From CALBPI01 sp039027435 (GTDB lineage: Bacteria > Pseudomonadota > Gammaproteobacteria > Steroidobacterales > Woeseiaceae), in NCBI GenBank assembly GCA_039027435.1, contig JBCCKF010000008.1, positions 97,099 to 161,098 on the forward strand: a stretch of DNA of 64,000 bases. Reading direction: 5' to 3'. Below, piece by piece: positions 17,418-25,686 of the stretch (within the stretch, counting starts at the first letter, position 1; each line of letters begins with the position of its first letter). The notes under the pieces were generated by a model. It had not been told where the DNA came from, did no database searches, and saw only the letters and a program-made list of their open reading frames with translations. The position numbers and the translations under genes are program-made.

Positions 17418-19079
17418 CTATCTTGCGTCGCCAGCCCTGACTGTCTCGGGATCGAGCGTCGCGTCCATCAATTCCTCAAATGCGGCCACCCCCGCATCCT
17501 TTCGCAGCGTTTCGACCGCCGCCGACTGTTGCGACTGTGCATCGCGCGCCTCTTGACGCACCGGAGTGTCCGCCGGCGTATCCCCACCAACAGCAATCGA
17601 TACGCGGATATCGCGACCAAGATGCTGAGTCAGCGACTGCTCGAGTACTTTGACCCTCGCATCCGTCAGCATCGCCGCGCTGCGTTTGTCGAGCGAGAGG
17701 AAAATCGTACCGTCGCGTTCCTCCTGCCAAGCGCAGTTGGCAGCCAGCATGCGAGCCACGCCGTCCAACTCCAGCGCACCGACCAGTCGGTACCACTGGC
17801 GGGACGGATCAGCGTCTTCGGACGCGCCGTGACCGCCCGCCGCCGCAACGGTCTCTTTTGCAACCGCAGCTGGAGCTGGGGCTTCGGATGTTGCTGTTGC
17901 CGTGGCCGCAGGAGTCGAGGTTGGGTTCGGTGCAGACACTCGCGCAGGCGTGCGAGCTGCATTCCCTGAATCGACTTGCGTGATCGCACTTGTGTCTCCC
18001 CGATCCGGGCGAAAGGCAAGCATCCGCAACAGTGTCATCTCGGCGCCAGTGCGCATATCCGGCGCCAGGGGCAAATCTCTACGTCCGTGGACAACGATTT
18101 CGTAGAATAATTGCACGACTTCGGGTGGCAGCCGGTCCGCGTATTCGTGGGCGGGGAAATCTCCGTCTTCAGGTACATCCACTGCGCCCGCCTGTTGGAG
18201 GGCGATATCGGTCAGGGCTCGCGCCAACTCATCCAGTAGTGAACCGTAGTCAGGTGCACGCTCATCCGCAGACCGGATGACGTTGATCAGCTCGGCGCCA
18301 TCTTCCGCAATGAGTGCATCCAGCAAAGCGGTGACAAACGAGTCGTCCAAAGCGCCCAGCATATTCCCTACTTCCCGCTCTGGCAGCGCACCACCACCGA
18401 ACGCAATCGCCTGGTCCATAAGACTCAAAGCGTCTCGCAGACTGCCATCGGCCGCTTTCGCAAGCATGCGCAGCGCCCCCGGTTCGGCATCGATGCCTTC
18501 CAGCTTCGCAATCTCAGCCAGACGATCCGCGATCATAGGTGGCGCAATTCTCTTCAGGTTGAACTGCAGGCATCGGGACAACACGGTCACCGGCAGCTTC
18601 TGCGGGTCGGTGGTGGCGAGCAGGAATTTCACATGTTCAGGCGGCTCTTCAAACGTCTTCAACAATGCGTTGAAGGAGTGCGTTGAGAGCATATGGACTT
18701 CGTCGATCAAGTAGACCTTGTAGCGACCTCGTGTGGCCGCGTATTGGACGTTATCCAGTAATTCGCGCGTATCGTCGACTTTTGTACGAGAGGCGGCATC
18801 CACCTCAATCAGATCGACGAATCTGCCTGAGTCAATTTCAAGACACGCGGCACATTTACCACATGGGGTAGACGAAACACCGAGCTCGCAATTCAGTGCC
18901 TTGGCCAGAATTCGAGCCAAGGTTGTTTTTCCAACACCCCGGGTTCCTGAAAACAAATAGGCGTGGTGCAGTCTTTCGTTGTCCAGAGCATGCGACAGTG
19001 CGCGCAGAACGTGCTCCTGGCCGACCACATCGGCGAATCCGGTCGGCCTGTATTTTCGTGCGAGGACGAGATAGCTCAT
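17418..19079 (-). CDS. dnaX: DNA polymerase III subunit tau (and possibly gamma)
   Basis: This is the clamp-loader ATPase of the replicative polymerase. It has 553 residues from the ATG at 19079 (MSYLVLARKYRPTGF). Walker A GTRGVGKTT is near residue 45, followed by the four-cysteine zinc module (CGKCAAC), Walker B LIDEVHML and the SRC arginine-finger motif. A flexible Ala/Pro/Thr linker (about 395-440) separates the ATPase from the C-terminal polymerase-binding domain. I see no A-AAA-AAG slippery site of the Escherichia coli kind, so a frameshifted gamma form is not predicted. The SRP RNA gene lies just upstream on the same strand. Confidence 0.96.
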   Translation of the reverse strand: MSYLVLARKYRPTGFADVVGQEHVLRALSHALDNERLHHAYLFSGTRGVGKTTLARILAKALNCELGVSSTPCGKCAACLEIDSGRFVDLIEVDAASRTKVDDTRELLDNVQYAATRGRYKVYLIDEVHMLSTHSFNALLKTFEEPPEHVKFLLATTDPQKLPVTVLSRCLQFNLKRIAPPMIADRLAEIAKLEGIDAEPGALRMLAKAADGSLRDALSLMDQAIAFGGGALPEREVGNMLGALDDSFVTALLDALIAEDGAELINVIRSADERAPDYGSLLDELARALTDIALQQAGAVDVPEDGDFPAHEYADRLPPEVVQLFYEIVVHGRRDLPLAPDMRTGAEMTLLRMLAFRPDRGDTSAITQVDSGNAARTPARVSAPNPTSTPAATATATSEAPAPAAVAKETVAAAGGHGASEDADPSRQWYRLVGALELDGVARMLAANCAWQEERDGTIFLSLDKRSAAMLTDARVKVLEQSLTQHLGRDIRVSIAVGGDTPADTPVRQEARDAQSQQSAAVETLRKDAGVAAFEELMDATLDPETVRAGDAR

Positions 19080-19122
19080 GAAAAACTCTGACCGGAAGCA
19101 GACCGGCACCGTGAAAAAGAAA

Positions 19123-19228
19123 GGCCCGCACCAGCTGCTCCCCGGCACCCGGTATGACCGCTGCCGCTGCTCCCTTCCGGGCCTGACGGGGTTCACGGCT
19201 GACCGTCGCGAGGTAGCCGGCGCGGACC
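19123..19228 (-). ncRNA. ffs: 4.5S SRP RNA (bacterial small type)
   Basis: Read on the minus strand, the region contains the conserved SRP core: GTCAGGCCCGGAAGGGAGCA, matching the asymmetric-loop and GGAA-tetraloop region of bacterial 4.5S RNA. The ends pair: GGTCCGCGCCGGCT at the 5' end with AGCTGGTGCGGGCC at the 3' end, 14 continuous pairs counting G-U. This gives about 106 nucleotides, close to the 114 of Escherichia coli. A run CTTTCTTTTT follows the 3' stem. With Ffh it targets nascent membrane proteins. The dnaX start is 43 bases downstream. Confidence 0.93.
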
Positions 19229-19262
19229 AAGGCATAGTATCTCAGGCGAGCGCGGCGCTTTC
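19229..19262 (-). promoter_or_regulatory. ffs promoter
   Basis: On the minus strand TACTAT (plus coordinates 19234-19239) sits five bases before the inferred first G of the SRP RNA. A weak TGAAAG-type -35 lies about 18 bases further upstream. The distance from hexamer to RNA start agrees with a sigma-70 promoter. The same transcript could continue into dnaX. Confidence 0.55.
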
Positions 19263-19299
19263 ACCCCCCTTGTGGCCGCGAACCGGCACCGGACAGAGG

Positions 19300-19305
19300 T
19301 ATAAT
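19300..19305 (+). promoter_or_regulatory. -10 element for the MltF-like gene
   Basis: A perfect TATAAT lies at 19300-19305, predicting a start near 19312 and a leader of about 35 bases. No good -35 is seen at the right distance. The element is divergent from the ffs promoter, about 60 bases away. Confidence 0.5.
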
Positions 19306-19346
19306 GCCCGCATGGTTGATGGGAACATCAATGCAGCGAGTTGCAC

Positions 19347-20762
19347 ATGCGGCTGATTGTCGCGCTGGTATCGGTGCTAGGGCTAACCACTGTCCAGCAG
19401 CCGCCGCCTTTGCTCGAACAGGTGCTCGAGATCGGTGTGCTGCGCGTTGTTACCCGCAACGCACCTACCGCCTACTACATCGGCGCCGACGCGCCCACAG
19501 GGCCCGAATACGACTTGGTTGTCGGGTTCGCAGAGGAATTAGGCGTCCAGCTCACAATGCGCCCGCTGCGCGCCGTCGCTGACCTGATTCCAGCGGTGCG
19601 GTCCGGTGAGGCACATATGGTCGCCGCCGGACTCTCGATCACGGAGGATCGACTCCAGCAAGTCAATTTCAGTCAGCCCTACCAGCAGGTTGAGCAACAC
19701 CTGATTTACCGCAGAGGGACCGGAAAACCCCAGTCTTTGGCCGATATTCAGGAGCAAGAGATTGTGGTGATGGCCGGGTCGAGCCATGCAGAGACACTCG
19801 ATGCCCTGGACAACGAGTTACCGCTGCTGGAATGGCGATCTGACGATGATGCCGAGAGCGCAGATCTGCTCGAGGACGTTGCCGACGGCACGATCGAATA
19901 CACGATTGCGGACTCCACCGATTTCAATATCAATCGCCAGTTCCACCCCGAACTTCGCATCGGGCTTGATCTTGAGGTTGCCAATTCTGTCGCCTGGGCA
20001 TTCCCTTCCGGGCGAGATCGATCTCTGGTGGATGCTGCGGACCAGTACCTACAGAAAATCCGGCGCAATGGCGAGCTAACGCGCATTCTCGACCGCTACT
20101 ACAGCCACAACGATGACTTTGACTACGTCGGCACACGGGCTTTCATCCGTCACTACGAATCACGTCTGCCCAATTACAAGACCCTGTTCAGAGAATCGGC
20201 AGGTCAGCACGAACTTGACTGGACGCTGTTGGCCGCAATTGGCTATCAGGAATCTCACTGGAGGCGGTCGGCCGTTTCGCCAACTGGGGTGCGGGGGATC
20301 ATGATGCTGACCCGTGCCACTGCCGATTATCTGGGTATCGATAATCGTGAAGACCCCGCCCAAAGCATCGCCGGAGGGGCCGCTTTTTTTGCACGTTTGA
20401 AAGAACGCCTCAGTGACGACATCCCGGAACCGGATCGCACCTGGATGGCCCTCGCGGCATACAACGTCGGTTTCTTTCACCTCAAGGACGCACGCGAAAT
20501 CGTTCGAATGCAACAAGGCGACCCAAACCGCTGGGTCGATGTTCGCGCAGCGCTACCGCTACTTGCGCAACGGCGTTGGTATCAGCGCGTTGAACATGGC
20601 TATGCGCGCGGTTGGGAGCCAGTGACTTATGTCGAAAACATCCGCAACTATCGATCCATTCTGAAATGGCTGGAGCGGCGAGATGCGGCGCCGACAGGGC
20701 CTGAAGCACCAGAAGAGGAGTCGGCAACGACCACAGAGGCAGAGATCGTCGCACAACGCTAG
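19347..20762 (+). CDS. mltF: membrane-bound lytic murein transglycosylase F-like protein
   Basis: The two-domain periplasmic enzyme cleaves peptidoglycan with 1,6-anhydro ring formation. After a hydrophobic N-terminus (about 1-15), a solute-binding (SBP_bac_3) module runs to about 265. A lysozyme-like SLT domain follows, with the catalytic Glu in LAAIGYQESHW and the downstream VRGIMMLTRATADYLG and ALAAYNVGFFHLKDA motifs. I took the ATG at 19347; a TTG two codons earlier (19341) is possible. At about 471 residues it is slightly shorter than the Escherichia coli protein (about 518), with a short Glu/Thr-rich tail. Confidence 0.92.
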   Translation: MRLIVALVSVLGLTTVQQPPPLLEQVLEIGVLRVVTRNAPTAYYIGADAPTGPEYDLVVGFAEELGVQLTMRPLRAVADLIPAVRSGEAHMVAAGLSITEDRLQQVNFSQPYQQVEQHLIYRRGTGKPQSLADIQEQEIVVMAGSSHAETLDALDNELPLLEWRSDDDAESADLLEDVADGTIEYTIADSTDFNINRQFHPELRIGLDLEVANSVAWAFPSGRDRSLVDAADQYLQKIRRNGELTRILDRYYSHNDDFDYVGTRAFIRHYESRLPNYKTLFRESAGQHELDWTLLAAIGYQESHWRRSAVSPTGVRGIMMLTRATADYLGIDNREDPAQSIAGGAAFFARLKERLSDDIPEPDRTWMALAAYNVGFFHLKDAREIVRMQQGDPNRWVDVRAALPLLAQRRWYQRVEHGYARGWEPVTYVENIRNYRSILKWLERRDAAPTGPEAPEEESATTTEAEIVAQR

Positions 20763-20766
20763 ATAC

Positions 20767-20804
20767 CGGTTCAGCATCGGTTCAGCCCCGTTCCTGCCTA
20801 ATAC
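20767..20804 (+). promoter_or_regulatory. 11-bp direct repeat and -10 in front of the choice-of-anchor gene
   Basis: CGGTTCAGC occurs at 20767-20775 and again at 20778-20786, an 11-base period. TAATAC follows at 20799-20804, where a -10 would lie. Direct repeats of about one helical turn occupying the -35 position are typical of OmpR/PhoB-class activator sites. The regulator is not identifiable from here. Confidence 0.4.
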
Positions 20805-20835
20805 ATCTGCACCTTGGGAAAGACGGAGCAGATAA

Positions 20836-21567
20836 ATGAAAGCGAAGATGATCGCCCTGGCCCTTTTGAGCGCCTGCTCACTGGCAATGGCCGAAGCACC
20901 GGCCGTGGAGCAAGCGCAAACCCTTGCGGCACAGGGATCGAGCTCGGCCCGCGGCGCTGCCCTACCGCAGGAAGTCACCAAAGACGCGCCCCAGCGCGGC
21001 AACGGGATTCGATCGCCGCGTCGCGCAGCGATTCAAAGTTCTGAGATCAACCAGGACTTTTATGTCTTCGATGCTTTCGTGGACATTCGAGATGATTTCG
21101 ATTTCGACGGGTTCTTCACGCGTGTCGAATTGACGTTCGATGTCGACACGATCTACAACAGCGCCGACGTGTTCGCGGTCCTGTATCTCTCCCTCGAGGG
21201 TGGACCCTGGACCGAGTACGGCAGCACCGAGGTGTTCAGAATCTTCGGCACGAGCGGCGGCGATGAGTACTTCTATGACGCCGACCTGGTCTCGGGTTTT
21301 CCGACAGGCTATTACGACATACTGATCGAAATCTACGACGCGTTTGATGGTCGCTTCGTCGCAGAGTTCGGGCCGGCAGAATCTGCCGAGCTGTTCGACC
21401 TGCCTTTGGAGAGCATCTCATTGGACGGCCCCAATGAGCCGGTTGTGGTGATCAGCAACGAAGGCGGTGGTGGTGCAACGGGCATCACCGGACTGGCAAT
21501 GCTGTTAGGTTTGCTCGGACTCGCCAGACGGCGCGCCGCTATCGAGACGCTTGATATAACGGATTAA
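20836..21567 (+). CDS. choice-of-anchor H-like exported protein with GlyGly-CTERM
   Basis: The 243-residue protein has a signal peptide (cleavage probably after AMA, about residue 19) and a disordered Ala/Gln/Arg segment. An acidic, aromatic beta-rich domain (about 65-200) is followed by the tripartite sorting tail NEGGGGATG, a hydrophobic stretch (about 217-230) and RRR. This tail is the GlyGly-CTERM type processed by rhombosortase and exported by type II secretion in known cases. The globular part resembles choice-of-anchor H proteins of gammaproteobacteria. The reading frame continues 10 residues past the arginines, running 63 bases into the convergent GNAT gene, which is unusual. No rhombosortase gene is in the window. 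Confidence 0.8.
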   Translation: MKAKMIALALLSACSLAMAEAPAVEQAQTLAAQGSSSARGAALPQEVTKDAPQRGNGIRSPRRAAIQSSEINQDFYVFDAFVDIRDDFDFDGFFTRVELTFDVDTIYNSADVFAVLYLSLEGGPWTEYGSTEVFRIFGTSGGDEYFYDADLVSGFPTGYYDILIEIYDAFDGRFVAEFGPAESAELFDLPLESISLDGPNEPVVVISNEGGGGATGITGLAMLLGLLGLARRRAAIETLDITD

Positions 21568-22026
21568 CTCACCATCGAACCCGATGGATTCATACAACGA
21601 CCGGGCGCGCAGATTCTGACGAAACGCATTCAGTGTCAGGGTCTGGGCGCCCTCTTCGATGGCGAGCCGTTCGGTCGCTGCCATCAGCTGCCGCCCGAGA
21701 CCCAACCCTCGCCCGGACTTGGCAACCACAATCGCCTCGAGATGTGCACCTGGCCGATGGCTCAGCGACTCTTCGCCCAAGGTGACCAACGCCAAACCCA
21801 GCACCTGATCTGACCCGTCCACGGCCACCAGCAGGCGCGTTACGCCGTCCGTGGCTCCGGCGAAGTGCTTACGCACCAATTCCGCATCGCCCTGCCAGAG
21901 GTCTTTGGAGTCTCGCCACGTGGGCAGTTCAAAATCCGCAAGCTCAGGCATCAGCGCCAATACCGCTGACTCATCCGTCTCTAACGCAGCACGAATGGTG
22001 GTGCGCCGCTCACCAGAATCTGTCAT
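21505..22026 (-). CDS. GNAT-family N-acetyltransferase
   Basis: The 173-residue acetyl-CoA-dependent acyltransferase has motif A near residues 90-105 (LEAIVVAKSGRGLGLGRQLM, with the RGxGxG pyrophosphate loop) and the C-terminal RSLYESIGF segment. The acceptor is unknown. Its ATG overlaps the stop of tadA (ATGA), making it the last gene of guaB-guaA-tadA-GNAT. Its 3' end overlaps the convergent choice-of-anchor gene by 63 bases. Confidence 0.88.
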   Translation of the reverse strand: MTDSGERRTTIRAALETDESAVLALMPELADFELPTWRDSKDLWQGDAELVRKHFAGATDGVTRLLVAVDGSDQVLGLALVTLGEESLSHRPGAHLEAIVVAKSGRGLGLGRQLMAATERLAIEEGAQTLTLNAFRQNLRARSLYESIGFDGELIRYIKRLDSGAPSGESEQT

Positions 22027-22526
22027 CGCCTTCTCTCGCGAAAAAAACGTCGCAGCAGCTCGGCTGAGGCCTCAGCCAGGACGCCACTTGTGCATTCATA
22101 GCGGTGGTTTATCGCATCCGATGCCAATAAGTCCATAGCCCCGCCGAGCGCACCGGTTTTCGGATCAGCGGCGCCATAGACAACCCGGTCTACTCGCGCA
22201 TGCACCATTGCGGTTGCACACATCGCACAGGGTTCCAGCGTGACATACAAGGTCGCGTTATTGATGCGGTAATTGCCGAGCATCTCGCCCGCTCGTCGCA
22301 GTGCAACCACCTCCGCGTGTGCGGTTGGGTCGCTATCCCGAATCGAGCGATTCTCACCACGCGCCAGCACCCGTCCATCCTGCACTAGCACCGCGCCAAC
22401 CGGCACTTCGCGCTCAGCGGCTGCCGCGTCAGCAAGATCGAGTGCCTGCAGCATAAAAAAGTGATCAGCCGGACGTGTCACAGCGTCGAGGTTCGAAGAC
22501 CGTACATGAGCAGACGATGAACTCAT
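22023..22526 (-). CDS. tadA: tRNA-specific adenosine-34 deaminase
   Basis: It makes inosine at the wobble position of tRNA-Arg(ACG). Zinc ligands and catalytic Glu are in HAEVVAL and PCAMC, with the tail RRFFRERRR. I chose the ATG at 22526, which overlaps the guaA stop as ATGA; a GTG at 22481 would give a length closer to Escherichia coli TadA and cannot be excluded. The residues before the deaminase core look unconserved. Confidence 0.94.
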   Translation of the reverse strand: MSSSSAHVRSSNLDAVTRPADHFFMLQALDLADAAAAEREVPVGAVLVQDGRVLARGENRSIRDSDPTAHAEVVALRRAGEMLGNYRINNATLYVTLEPCAMCATAMVHARVDRVVYGAADPKTGALGGAMDLLASDAINHRYECTSGVLAEASAELLRRFFRERRR

Positions 22527-24100
22527 TCCCACTCGATTGTCGCAGGCGGCTTACCAGAAATATCGTAGGTCACACGAGAAATACCCTGCACCTCATTGCA
22601 GATTCTAAGCGAGACCTTTTCCAGGAAGTCATACGGCAAGCGCGCCCAGCGCGCCGTCATGAAATCAATCGTCTGTACGGCGCGCAGCGCAATCACGTAG
22701 TCGTAAGCGCGCCCGTCACCCATGACACCCACCGATTTCACCGGCAGAAAGACGGCAAACGCCTGACTCGTCTCGTTGTAGAGATCTGCCGCACGAAGCT
22801 CGTCGATAAAAATCTTGTCTGCCTTGCGCAGATAGTCAGCGAACTCCCGGTTTACAGCGCCGAGTATGCGCACACCGAGACCCGGCCCCGGGAATGGGTG
22901 GCGATAGACCATGTCGTGTGGCAACCCTAGCTGTACCCCCAACTCCCGCACCTCATCCTTGAACAATTCGCGCAGTGGCTCCAGCAGCTTCAGACGCATA
23001 TGCGCCGGCAGTCCACCCACGTTGTGGTGCGACTTGATCACATGAGCTTTGCCCGTTTCTGCACCTGCTGATTCGATGACATCCGGATAGATCGTCCCCT
23101 GCGCCAGCCAGGCAACGTTTGTCAGTAGATTCGCCTGCTCTTCGAAGACCGCCACGAATTCACGCCCAATGATCTTGCGCTTGTCTTCGGGATCACTCAC
23201 CCCTTCCAAAGCGGCAAAAAACCGATCGCTGGCATCCACGCGAGTCACCTTCACCCCAAGATTTTCGGAGAAGGTCTGCATGACCTGATCGCCTTCGTTC
23301 TCACGCAAGAGACCATGATCAACAAACACGCAGGTCAGCTGGTCTCCGATCGCCTCGTGGAGCAGTGCAGCTACAACTGAGGAGTCGACGCCACCAGACA
23401 ACCCAAGCAGCACTTGCTCGTCACCGACATTTTCTCGGACGCGCGCAATCGCGTCGCGAGCGATGTTGGGCGTTGTCCAGTCGCCACGACAACCCGCGAT
23501 CTCACGAACAAATCGATTAAGGATCGCCGCACCGCTGACCGTGTGTGTCACCTCCGGGTGAAACTGCACAGCGAAGAACCGACGCTTAGCATCCTCCATC
23601 GCGGCCAACGGTGAGTTGCCCGAACGACCGATTGCCCGAAACCCTTCAGGGAGCGCGTCGACTTTGTCGCCATGCGACATCCACACCTGTAGCCGTCCTT
23701 CCGCGCCATCGGTCGGCGTCTCGCTGTCATGGAGCCCATCCAACAAGACCGAGGGTGCCGTGTCGACCTCCGCAAACCCGAATTCACGATGCGCCGACGC
23801 CGATACCGCGCCACCCAACTGGGCCGCCATCGTCTGCATGCCATAGCAGATGCCCAAAACAGGCACGCCAAGCTCGAAAACAATGTCGGCCGCACGTGGC
23901 GGCGTTTCCAGATTGACTGATTCCGGTCCGCCGGAGAGGATGATTGCTTTCGCACCGAAGTTCCGAATCCGCTCAGCCGACAAATCCCATGGCAGGATTT
24001 CGGCATAGACTCCTGCTTCGCGAACTCTCCGGGCAATCAACTGCGTATATTGCGCGCCGAAGTCGAGAATCAGGACGCGTTCGTCATGAATGTCGTTCAA
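22523..24100 (-). CDS. guaA: GMP synthase (glutamine-hydrolysing)
   Basis: It aminates XMP to GMP. The N-terminal class I glutamine amidotransferase has GICYGMQ (nucleophile Cys) and FHPEVTHT (His, Glu). The ATP-pyrophosphatase has LSGGVDSSV, and the C-terminal dimerisation domain ends KPPATIEWE. I prefer a TTG start at 24100: it is preceded by GGGGA 7 bases upstream and gives 525 residues, the same as Escherichia coli GuaA. A GTG at 24124, directly abutting the guaB stop, would add eight residues. It is coupled to tadA downstream. Confidence 0.96.
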   Translation of the reverse strand: MNDIHDERVLILDFGAQYTQLIARRVREAGVYAEILPWDLSAERIRNFGAKAIILSGGPESVNLETPPRAADIVFELGVPVLGICYGMQTMAAQLGGAVSASAHREFGFAEVDTAPSVLLDGLHDSETPTDGAEGRLQVWMSHGDKVDALPEGFRAIGRSGNSPLAAMEDAKRRFFAVQFHPEVTHTVSGAAILNRFVREIAGCRGDWTTPNIARDAIARVRENVGDEQVLLGLSGGVDSSVVAALLHEAIGDQLTCVFVDHGLLRENEGDQVMQTFSENLGVKVTRVDASDRFFAALEGVSDPEDKRKIIGREFVAVFEEQANLLTNVAWLAQGTIYPDVIESAGAETGKAHVIKSHHNVGGLPAHMRLKLLEPLRELFKDEVRELGVQLGLPHDMVYRHPFPGPGLGVRILGAVNREFADYLRKADKIFIDELRAADLYNETSQAFAVFLPVKSVGVMGDGRAYDYVIALRAVQTIDFMTARWARLPYDFLEKVSLRICNEVQGISRVTYDISGKPPATIEWE

Positions 24101-24124
24101 CAGAGTATTCCCCGATTGCACCAC

Positions 24125-25585
24125 TCACTCAGTCCGGTAGTTGGGTGCTTCCTTCGTGATAGTGACGTCATGCACATGGCTCTCGCGCATGCCGGCGCCA
24201 GTGATCCGTACAAATTCAGGCTTGGTCCGCATGGCATCGATATCGGCGCAACCGGTATATCCCATCGCTGCGCGCAAACCACCCATCAACTGGTGCACGA
24301 TGCCGACCATGGATCCCTTGTAAGGGACTCGACCCTCGATACCTTCCGGCACGAGCTTCTCGAGCTCGTCGGTCGTGTCCTGAAAGTAGCGGTCGGATGA
24401 TCCTTGTGCCATCGCACCCAGCGAACCCATGCCCCGATACGACTTATAGGATCGGCCTTTGTAGAGCTCTACCTCTCCCGGTGACTCCTCGGTACCTGCA
24501 AACAGGCTACCGACCATGATGGCATAAGCGCCGGCGGCAACGGCCTTGGCCAGGTCTCCGGAATAACGAACACCACCGTCAGCGATCAGAGGTACGTCTT
24601 TGGACTTCAATGCTTCCGCCACCTCCGCCACTGCGCTGATCTGCGGCACGCCGACCCCAGCGACAATACGTGTGGTACAGATTGAGCCAGGTCCGATGCC
24701 AACCTTCACACAATCTGCGCCCGCATCGACCAATGCGAGCGCGGCATCCGCGGTCACTATGTTGCCAGCAACGATCTGCGCATCTGGATACTGCTCTCGA
24801 ATCCACGAGACGCGATCCAGCACCCCTTTCGAAAACCCATGCGAAGTATCCACAACGAGGACGTCAGCACCCGCTGACATCAGCTGTGCAACGCGCTCCT
24901 CGGTATCCCCGCCCGTACCTACAGCAGCGCCCACTCGAAGCGCTCCACGCGCGTCTTTGCATGCTCGGGGAAAATCAGTGGCCTTTTGAAAGTCTTTCGC
25001 CGTGATCATGCCCTTGAGCTGGAAACTGTCATCGACAACAAGCACTTTTTCGATCCGGTGCTTGTGCAGCAGCAACAATACTTCTTCGTCAGGTGCGCCT
25101 TCCCGCACTGTCACGAGTCGCTCCTTCGGGGTCATCACCGTCGACACCGGCGCCTCAAGCTGTGTCTCGTAGCGCAAATCGCGGTTGGTCACGATGCCGA
25201 CCGTTTCACTACCGTCAACAACAGGTACGCCTGAAATGTTCTTCGCTCGGGTGAGTGCTAAAACCTCCCGGATAGTCATCGACGGACCAACGGTGATCGG
25301 ATCGCTGATAATGCCGCTCTCGTATTTCTTTACGATACGCACTTGCCGAGCTTGCTCGGCCGGCGAGAGGTTCTTGTGGATAATGCCCATCCCGCCCTCC
25401 TGGGCGAGCGTGATCGCAAGTCTTGCCTCGGTCACAGTGTCCATCGCAGCCGACAGCAAAGGAACGTTAAGGCGGATTGAGCGAGTCAGTCGGGTTGCAA
25501 GCGAAACCTCCCTGGGCAGCACCTCGGAGTACGCCGGTTGCAACAGAACATCATCGAAGGTCAGCGCTTCCTTGGCGATTCTCAT
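24125..25585 (-). CDS. guaB: IMP dehydrogenase
   Basis: It oxidises IMP to XMP with NAD, the committed step to guanine nucleotides. It has 486 residues from the ATG at 25585 (MRIAKEALTFDDVLLQP). The barrel is interrupted by two CBS domains (about 93-205). The catalytic loop has GPGSICTTR with the nucleophilic Cys, and the flap carries YRGMGSLGAM. guaA follows directly, forming a guanine operon. The promoter lies in the gap to xseA. Confidence 0.97.
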   Translation of the reverse strand: MRIAKEALTFDDVLLQPAYSEVLPREVSLATRLTRSIRLNVPLLSAAMDTVTEARLAITLAQEGGMGIIHKNLSPAEQARQVRIVKKYESGIISDPITVGPSMTIREVLALTRAKNISGVPVVDGSETVGIVTNRDLRYETQLEAPVSTVMTPKERLVTVREGAPDEEVLLLLHKHRIEKVLVVDDSFQLKGMITAKDFQKATDFPRACKDARGALRVGAAVGTGGDTEERVAQLMSAGADVLVVDTSHGFSKGVLDRVSWIREQYPDAQIVAGNIVTADAALALVDAGADCVKVGIGPGSICTTRIVAGVGVPQISAVAEVAEALKSKDVPLIADGGVRYSGDLAKAVAAGAYAIMVGSLFAGTEESPGEVELYKGRSYKSYRGMGSLGAMAQGSSDRYFQDTTDELEKLVPEGIEGRVPYKGSMVGIVHQLMGGLRAAMGYTGCADIDAMRTKPEFVRITGAGMRESHVHDVTITKEAPNYRTE

Positions 25586-25604
25586 GACTCTCTCCAAACC
25601 TGAT

Positions 25605-25647
25605 GGGTTAACCCGCCATAATACCGCGAATAGATCCTTTAAGTCAT
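25605..25647 (-). promoter_or_regulatory. guaB promoter with palindrome at the start site
   Basis: On the minus strand ATGACT (plus 25642-25647, 4/6 to consensus) and TATTAT (25618-25623) are 18 bases apart. The bases after the -10 are GGCGGG, a GC-rich discriminator of the kind linked to stringent control. A perfect palindrome GGGTTAACCC (25605-25614) covers the expected start site and could be an operator. Confidence 0.5.
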
Positions 25648-25686
25648 CGCGTTTCGCATCTCCGGCAGAGCAGATACCCTTCCCCA

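Noticed and set aside
17211..17969. 252-codon open frame antisense to dnaX and ybaB
   Set aside because: Runs across two well-supported genes and their gap, with an Arg/Ser-rich product typical of a shadow frame.
19304..19582. Alternative frame starting at 19304 ahead of the MltF-like gene
   Set aside because: Its Ala/Arg-rich product has no signal peptide or motif, while the overlapping frame carries a complete MltF-like protein.
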